Below are positions 6,491 through 9,739 of a stretch of 9,739 nt of DNA, piece after piece; within the stretch, counting starts at the first letter, position 1; every line of letters begins with the position of its first letter. Position numbers and translations under genes: made by a program. The notes under the pieces were generated by a model, which saw only the letters and a program-made list of their open reading frames with translations, did not search any database and had not been told where the DNA came from. The stretch spans positions 1 through 9,739 of the forward strand of contig JAISBR010000034.1 in assembly GCA_031266095.1 (NCBI GenBank), read 5' to 3'. The stretch comes from Treponema sp. Its GTDB lineage: Bacteria; Spirochaetota; Spirochaetia; Treponematales; Breznakiellaceae.

Positions 6491-8284
6491 ATGACCGACC
6501 ATCGTGTATATTTTAAACCCACTAGCCTCCCCCCTCCCCTCTCCCGTATGTTTTGTGTACCTAAATACCGGCGGCCGCTGAAAAAGGCCCTCTCTGCCGC
6601 GGTGCTCCTGTTCCTGGCCGCCTGTCTTATCCCGCTTGCCTGCTCCCATCCGGTAAACGGGGCTCTTGAGGGCGGCAGCGGCGGCGAAAGCATGGTAACC
6701 ATCCGGCTCCCCGGCGCGGAAGGGACAACGGCCCGCTCGGCGGTTTCAGGCGCGACCATCGCCCAGCTGGAGTTCAGTCTTACCCTGACCAAGGGTTCGA
6801 CCGTTAAAACCGCCATCGCGCCGCCGGGGAAACCCACGGTTACGGTCCCCCTCGCGGCGGGGGAGTGGCAGGCCGCGGCTGAGGCGTATTTGCCCGCCGG
6901 GCGCGTCCACGTGGGAACCGGTTCCACGAAGGTAAAGGTGGGGCCGGGGCAGCCTAACAACGTTATAATCACCATGGTGTTTGACAATACCATGCCCGCG
7001 GCCGTTACGGCGGACTATATGGGCCAGACCTATACCGCGGTCTACTCCGGGAACGCCGTGTACACGGTGGCCCTGAACGGCTATGACCCCGCGGAGGCCG
7101 TGCAGATACAGGTGACCAAGGCCCTCACGGAACAGGACATAACTATTACCAATAATAACCTGGCTACCTCGGCCTATGTGAGCGAGCCGAAGCAGGAGAC
7201 CCTGCTCAGGGGAACCGGCCCGGCCTTCAGCGTGGGCGCGGGGAGCGGCTTCACCACCGATTACACGGTAAACCTCGTGTACCCCGGCGGGTATGTACTG
7301 ACCTTTGCCGGCGATGGGGCGATGGGCGGTTTTGCCGATGGACCCGCCGCAACGGCGCAATTTAACGGGCCCCGTGGCGTGGCGGTAGACGACGCGGGGA
7401 ATGTCTATGTGGCGGATGCCGATAATCACCGTATCCGCAAGATTACCCCTACCGGGATGGTATCGACCCTTGCCGGCAGCGGGACGATAGGCGGTTTTGC
7501 CGATGGACCCGGTACGGCGGCGCAATTTAATGAGCCCGCAGGCGTGGCGCTGGACGGCGCGGGGAATCTCTATGTGGCGGATACCTCTAATCATTGTATC
7601 CGCAAGATAGTTATTGCCTCCAGAGTGGTATCGACCCTTGCCGGCAGCGCTACATCAGGCGTTGCCGATGGAACCGGTGCGGCGGCGCAATTTACTTTCC
7701 CCAGAGGCGTGGCGGCGGACAATGCGGGGAATCTCTATGTGGCGGATACCGGTAGTCAGCGTATCCGCAAGATAGTTATTGCCACTCAAGAAGTAACGAC
7801 CCTTGCGGGCAGTACATACGGTTATGTCAATGGGACCGGTACGGCGGCGCAATTTAACGGGCCCTATGGCGTGACAACGGACGACGCGGGGAATCTCTAT
7901 GTGGCGGATACCTCTAATCATTGTATCCGCAAGATAGTTATTGCCTCCAGGGTAGTAACGACCTTTGCCGGCAATGGCGCAGCTGTACCTGCATACGGTT
8001 ATGCCGATGGAATTGGTACGGCGGCGCGGTTTTATAATCCCGATAGCGTGGCGCTGGACGGCGTGGGGAATATCTATGTGGCGGATGCCGATAATCACCG
8101 TATCCGTAGGATAGAGATTGCCTCAGGAGCGGTAACGACCCTTACCGGCAGTTTTCAGGGTTATGCCGATGGAACCCTGACGGCGGCGCAATTTAATGAG
8201 CCCGCAGGCGTGGCGGTAGACGGCGCGGGGAATCTCTATGTGGGGGATTATGACAATCATCGTATCCGTAAGATACTGCCTTAA
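6491..8284 (+). CDS. Putative lipoprotein with six-blade NHL-repeat beta-propeller
   Basis: This 597-residue exported protein has a long basic N-region (KYRRPLKK, residues 25-32), a hydrophobic stretch (33-50) and two possible lipid-attachment cysteines: C45 in LAAC, the better lipobox, and C51 in PLAC. ATG 6491 is chosen because AAGGA precedes it by 8 bases; the in-frame ATG at 6548 has no ribosome binding site. Residues about 68-262 appear to be beta-sandwich material of no recognised family. Residues 269-597 are six NHL repeats of about 54-59 residues, starting near 269, 324, 380, 435, 489 and 548. Each has the pattern TLAGS...G-ADG...AAQF...P-GVA-D-AGN-YVAD...N-RIRKI. Six blades would close a complete propeller, a fold usually used for protein or ligand binding; no catalytic residues are evident. 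The binding partner is unknown. Confidence 0.88.
   Translation: MTDHRVYFKPTSLPPPLSRMFCVPKYRRPLKKALSAAVLLFLAACLIPLACSHPVNGALEGGSGGESMVTIRLPGAEGTTARSAVSGATIAQLEFSLTLTKGSTVKTAIAPPGKPTVTVPLAAGEWQAAAEAYLPAGRVHVGTGSTKVKVGPGQPNNVIITMVFDNTMPAAVTADYMGQTYTAVYSGNAVYTVALNGYDPAEAVQIQVTKALTEQDITITNNNLATSAYVSEPKQETLLRGTGPAFSVGAGSGFTTDYTVNLVYPGGYVLTFAGDGAMGGFADGPAATAQFNGPRGVAVDDAGNVYVADADNHRIRKITPTGMVSTLAGSGTIGGFADGPGTAAQFNEPAGVALDGAGNLYVADTSNHCIRKIVIASRVVSTLAGSATSGVADGTGAAAQFTFPRGVAADNAGNLYVADTGSQRIRKIVIATQEVTTLAGSTYGYVNGTGTAAQFNGPYGVTTDDAGNLYVADTSNHCIRKIVIASRVVTTFAGNGAAVPAYGYADGIGTAARFYNPDSVALDGVGNIYVADADNHRIRRIEIASGAVTTLTGSFQGYADGTLTAAQFNEPAGVAVDGAGNLYVGDYDNHRIRKILP
7558..7950 (+). repeat. Identical 66-bp direct repeats inside NHL repeats 2 and 4
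   Basis: Bases 7558-7623 and 7885-7950 are identical across 66 positions and lie 327 bp apart, exactly 109 codons or two propeller blades. A further identical 34-mer links blades 1 and 5 (7404-7437 and 8073-8106). The identity extends to silent positions, which points to recent duplication or gene conversion. Confidence 0.9.
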
Positions 8285-8293
8285 GAAAGCGCC

Positions 8294-8430
8294 GGGCATC
8301 GGCGTTGAAGAAAGAATTTACCTCGAAGTCGAATAAGGCGGGAAGGGGCGGAGCAATCCGCCCTGACCTAGGAGCCAGAGAAAAAAGGGACCTGAGAGCA
8401 AAAACTTATTCGACCTTGCGGTTAAAAATT
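8294..8430. repeat. Dispersed palindromic intergenic element, copy B
   Basis: The 13-mer GGGCATCGGCGTT (8294-8306) is shared exactly with copy A, as is AAGTCGAATAAG (8326-8337). The other arm is CTTATTCGAC (8405-8414), the exact reverse complement of 8328-8337, followed by CTTGCGGTTAAAA, which mirrors TTTTAACCGC at the left of copy A. The two arms enclose a hairpin at 8346-8363. Confidence 0.55.
8346..8363. repeat. Hairpin with GCAA tetraloop
   Basis: GGGCGGA (8346-8352) and TCCGCCC (8357-8363) enclose GCAA, a GNRA-type tetraloop on the plus-strand RNA. It stands 61 bases after the lipoprotein stop codon. No T-run follows, so it may stabilise the mRNA 3' end rather than terminate transcription. 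Confidence 0.6.
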
Positions 8431-8515
8431 TCTGTGGATCAAGAATAGGGCCTCGATCCCGGGGTTCCAGCCTTTACTTTTTGCCTTCCGTAAAACCATG
8501 TAAACCGCCCTCGAA

Positions 8516-9448
8516 TTAAGCGTTCAGGATATCCTCCATGGTCAAGCGGGGCAGCAAGTCCCTGATCTCGTCAGGGGAAAAACCCCGGCCCCGCATCTTT
8601 TGGGCCGCTTCCAGGTCCTGCCTGAACACCTCCCGCCTGGTTTCAGCCCTACCTCGCTCCAGACCTTCAGTCCTGCCCTGTTCCAAGCCTTCGGCTATGC
8701 CTTTCTTCCAGGCTTCCGTCTCATATTCTTGCATGTCCAGCTCGTACTTCTCTTTGCTCAGCTCGTAAAAATACGCTTCCTCTTCCGCGGTGAACCCTTC
8801 CAGCATTTCCCCTGCCATCGCTATGCCCTCCTCCGCTGCCATAAGCTCTCCTATCAGTCCTTGCCGCTCTGGTTCGGTGTAATACTTAAAAAATATCCCC
8901 CACCGTTCCTTTCCGGTCATCTCCCGGACTGGCTTTCCTGCCGTCTCCTTCAGCTTTTCCAATTCTAATACAAGTATCGTTGTCCGTCCACCTAAACGTA
9001 TCCGCCGCTCGGGGTCGTAATAAATAAACTTATGGTCAAACGTATCATCAGCGAAGAGCTTCCGGTGTGCCAGGAGGGAAATCTGGTAAGTCCGGCGCAG
9101 GTCTCCGAAAGACTTGTTCTTTCCCCGGAGCGGCTGGTTAATGAAGAGACGAGCAGAATAATACTCAAGCCTGAGGGCTTCCTGGGCATGGGGGTACAGG
9201 GTCATTTCGATATTGGCCTTTTCGCCGGAGTCGAAGGTGCAGTTAATGTCGTAGCGGATATGGCGGTCACCGAGGCGGGAGACGGGGGGTTCGTTGGCGG
9301 AGATGGAGAGGCGGTCCACGGTTCGCTCGAGGAGGGCTGAGAGGAGCGCTTTTCGGGCGATTTGGGAGGGGATAGAGTCCCTGGTAAAGATGCCTTTGAA
9401 GACGGGGTCCCAGCAGGGGTTGATGAGGGGGTTGGGGGAGTGGAACAT
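8516..9448 (-). CDS. Rpn-family PD-(D/E)XK nuclease / putative transposase
   Basis: This 310-residue protein resembles the recombination-promoting nuclease (Rpn, PDDEXK_2) family, which cuts DNA and promotes RecA-independent recombination and is often annotated as a transposase. The N-terminal motif DPVFKGIFTRD (residues 14-24), the acidic D67 in RYDINCTF and E81 in ANIEMT mark the nuclease core. The family usually has a Q (or K) two residues after that glutamate; here it is T83, which may alter or weaken catalysis. LEYYSARLF (94-102) and FGDLRRTYQISLL (114-126) are family-typical. Residues about 220-275 form a highly charged helical tail with G-x-x-x-G repeats (EGLEQGRTEGLERGR), followed by a short C-terminal helix (SPDEIRDLLPRLT). 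GGAGG lies 4 bases before ATG 9448. No terminal inverted repeats or target duplications are seen around it. Confidence 0.85.
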   Translation of the reverse strand: MFHSPNPLINPCWDPVFKGIFTRDSIPSQIARKALLSALLERTVDRLSISANEPPVSRLGDRHIRYDINCTFDSGEKANIEMTLYPHAQEALRLEYYSARLFINQPLRGKNKSFGDLRRTYQISLLAHRKLFADDTFDHKFIYYDPERRIRLGGRTTILVLELEKLKETAGKPVREMTGKERWGIFFKYYTEPERQGLIGELMAAEEGIAMAGEMLEGFTAEEEAYFYELSKEKYELDMQEYETEAWKKGIAEGLEQGRTEGLERGRAETRREVFRQDLEAAQKMRGRGFSPDEIRDLLPRLTMEDILNA

Positions 9449-9690
9449 AGAGCCTCCGAATAGCAGGATGATGGAGCGGCCAGGAACCTGCCCCGGTAAT
9501 CAAAGGATTACACGCTCTATATGGGTCCAGTATGCGCCACGCTTTAGTGTGCGGGGAAAAAAGGTAAAAAAAGCACTGAAAAGGGTCTTTACGGGATACA
9601 GTTTCCATGGAGGCCGGGTGATCGTAATTTTAGGAATTGAGGCGTTTTCAAACTCAGTTCGTATGATGCGGGCTGTAGGTTCCATGAAGT
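9449..9690. other. Region upstream of the nuclease gene, no convincing gene
   Basis: Two short frames exist, one on the minus strand (9500-9685, 61 residues) and one on the plus strand running to a stop at 9690-9692. Neither has a good ribosome binding site or a recognised motif, so neither is called. A 6-bp stem GTAATC-AAAG-GATTAC lies at 9496-9511. A-runs at 9557-9562, 9566-9572 and 9579-9582 are spaced by about 10-11 bases. No clear -10/-35 pair for the nuclease gene was found. Confidence 0.45.
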
Positions 9691-9719
9691 AAAGATCGCC
9701 TGCAAGGGCGGCCTTTTTT
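9691..9719 (+). terminator. Candidate intrinsic terminator
   Basis: CGCC (9697-9700) and GGCG (9707-9710) form a short stem over TGCAAG. It is extended by AAAG/CTTT with one wobble and one mismatch between, and is followed by a six-T run (9714-9719). The stem is short and no certain plus-strand gene ends just before it. It could close an unrecognised small transcript. Confidence 0.4.
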
Positions 9720-9739
9720 GCCGGTTTCCAAGCAGCGCG

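Larger units (their letters stand above)
8285..8515. other. Convergent intergenic region between lipoprotein and nuclease genes
   Basis: No gene is seen. The region holds copy B of the dispersed palindromic element and a tetraloop hairpin, both listed separately. Neither the lipoprotein gene nor the nuclease gene has a canonical stem-plus-T-run terminator here. Confidence 0.6.

Noticed and set aside
6746..8098. Long minus-strand frames opposite the NHL-repeat gene (282 and 147 residues)
   Set aside because: They mirror the repeat period of the plus-strand NHL gene and are rich in Arg/His/Gly; the plus strand has clear domain motifs and a ribosome binding site.
8516..9448. Complete insertion sequence around the Rpn gene
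   Set aside because: No terminal inverted repeats or target duplications were found flanking the gene, and Rpn proteins are usually not within classical IS ends.
9500..9685. 61-residue minus-strand frame upstream of the nuclease gene
   Set aside because: No ribosome binding site, no recognised motif and unclear composition. It may be real but cannot be supported from the sequence alone.

Overview
The window looks like a bacterial chromosome segment of moderately high GC content, most likely from a host-associated spirochaete (Treponema-like). This is inferred from three things: an Rpn-type PD-(D/E)XK protein with the N-terminal style common in Treponema, a lipoprotein with a relaxed double lipobox, and fibronectin-III/glycine-rich and NHL-repeat surface proteins. 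There is no rRNA or tRNA to confirm the taxonomy, so this stays an inference.

Layout. (1) 1-1626 (+): the 3' part of a large surface-type protein with three fibronectin type III domains, the first cut by the window edge, and a long C-terminal glycine-rich domain. (2) 1627-2010: non-coding, with five consecutive hairpins ending in a clear intrinsic terminator, then further hairpins including one just past the end of the xdh operon. (3) 2011-5724 (-): a complete three-gene xanthine dehydrogenase operon in the order Mo subunit (xdhA), FAD subunit (xdhB), 2Fe-2S subunit (xdhC), the same order and subunit split as in E. coli. A promoter and ribosome binding sites are visible. (4) 5725-6490: a roughly 720-bp region between divergent genes. 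It holds a dispersed palindromic element, an array of four 22-bp palindromic units, a second and unrelated array of 23-bp palindromic units, a 15-bp palindrome and a very GC-rich block. (5) 6491-8284 (+): a lipoprotein with a six-blade NHL beta-propeller. (6) 8285-8515: a convergent intergenic region with a second copy of the dispersed palindromic element. (7) 8516-9448 (-): an Rpn/PDDEXK-family nuclease or putative transposase with a charged helical tail. (8) 9449-9739: no convincing gene; phased A-tracts and a candidate terminator.

Function. The three xdh products should assemble into a cytoplasmic molybdenum hydroxylase passing electrons Mo -> 2Fe-2S -> FAD during hypoxanthine/xanthine oxidation, or running in a related purine direction. 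The two plus-strand proteins appear to be exported or cell-surface components of unknown ligand and have no evident link to purine metabolism. The most unusual part of the window is not a gene: it is the pair of back-to-back tandem palindrome arrays (about 6060-6270) between the xdh promoter and the lipoprotein promoter.
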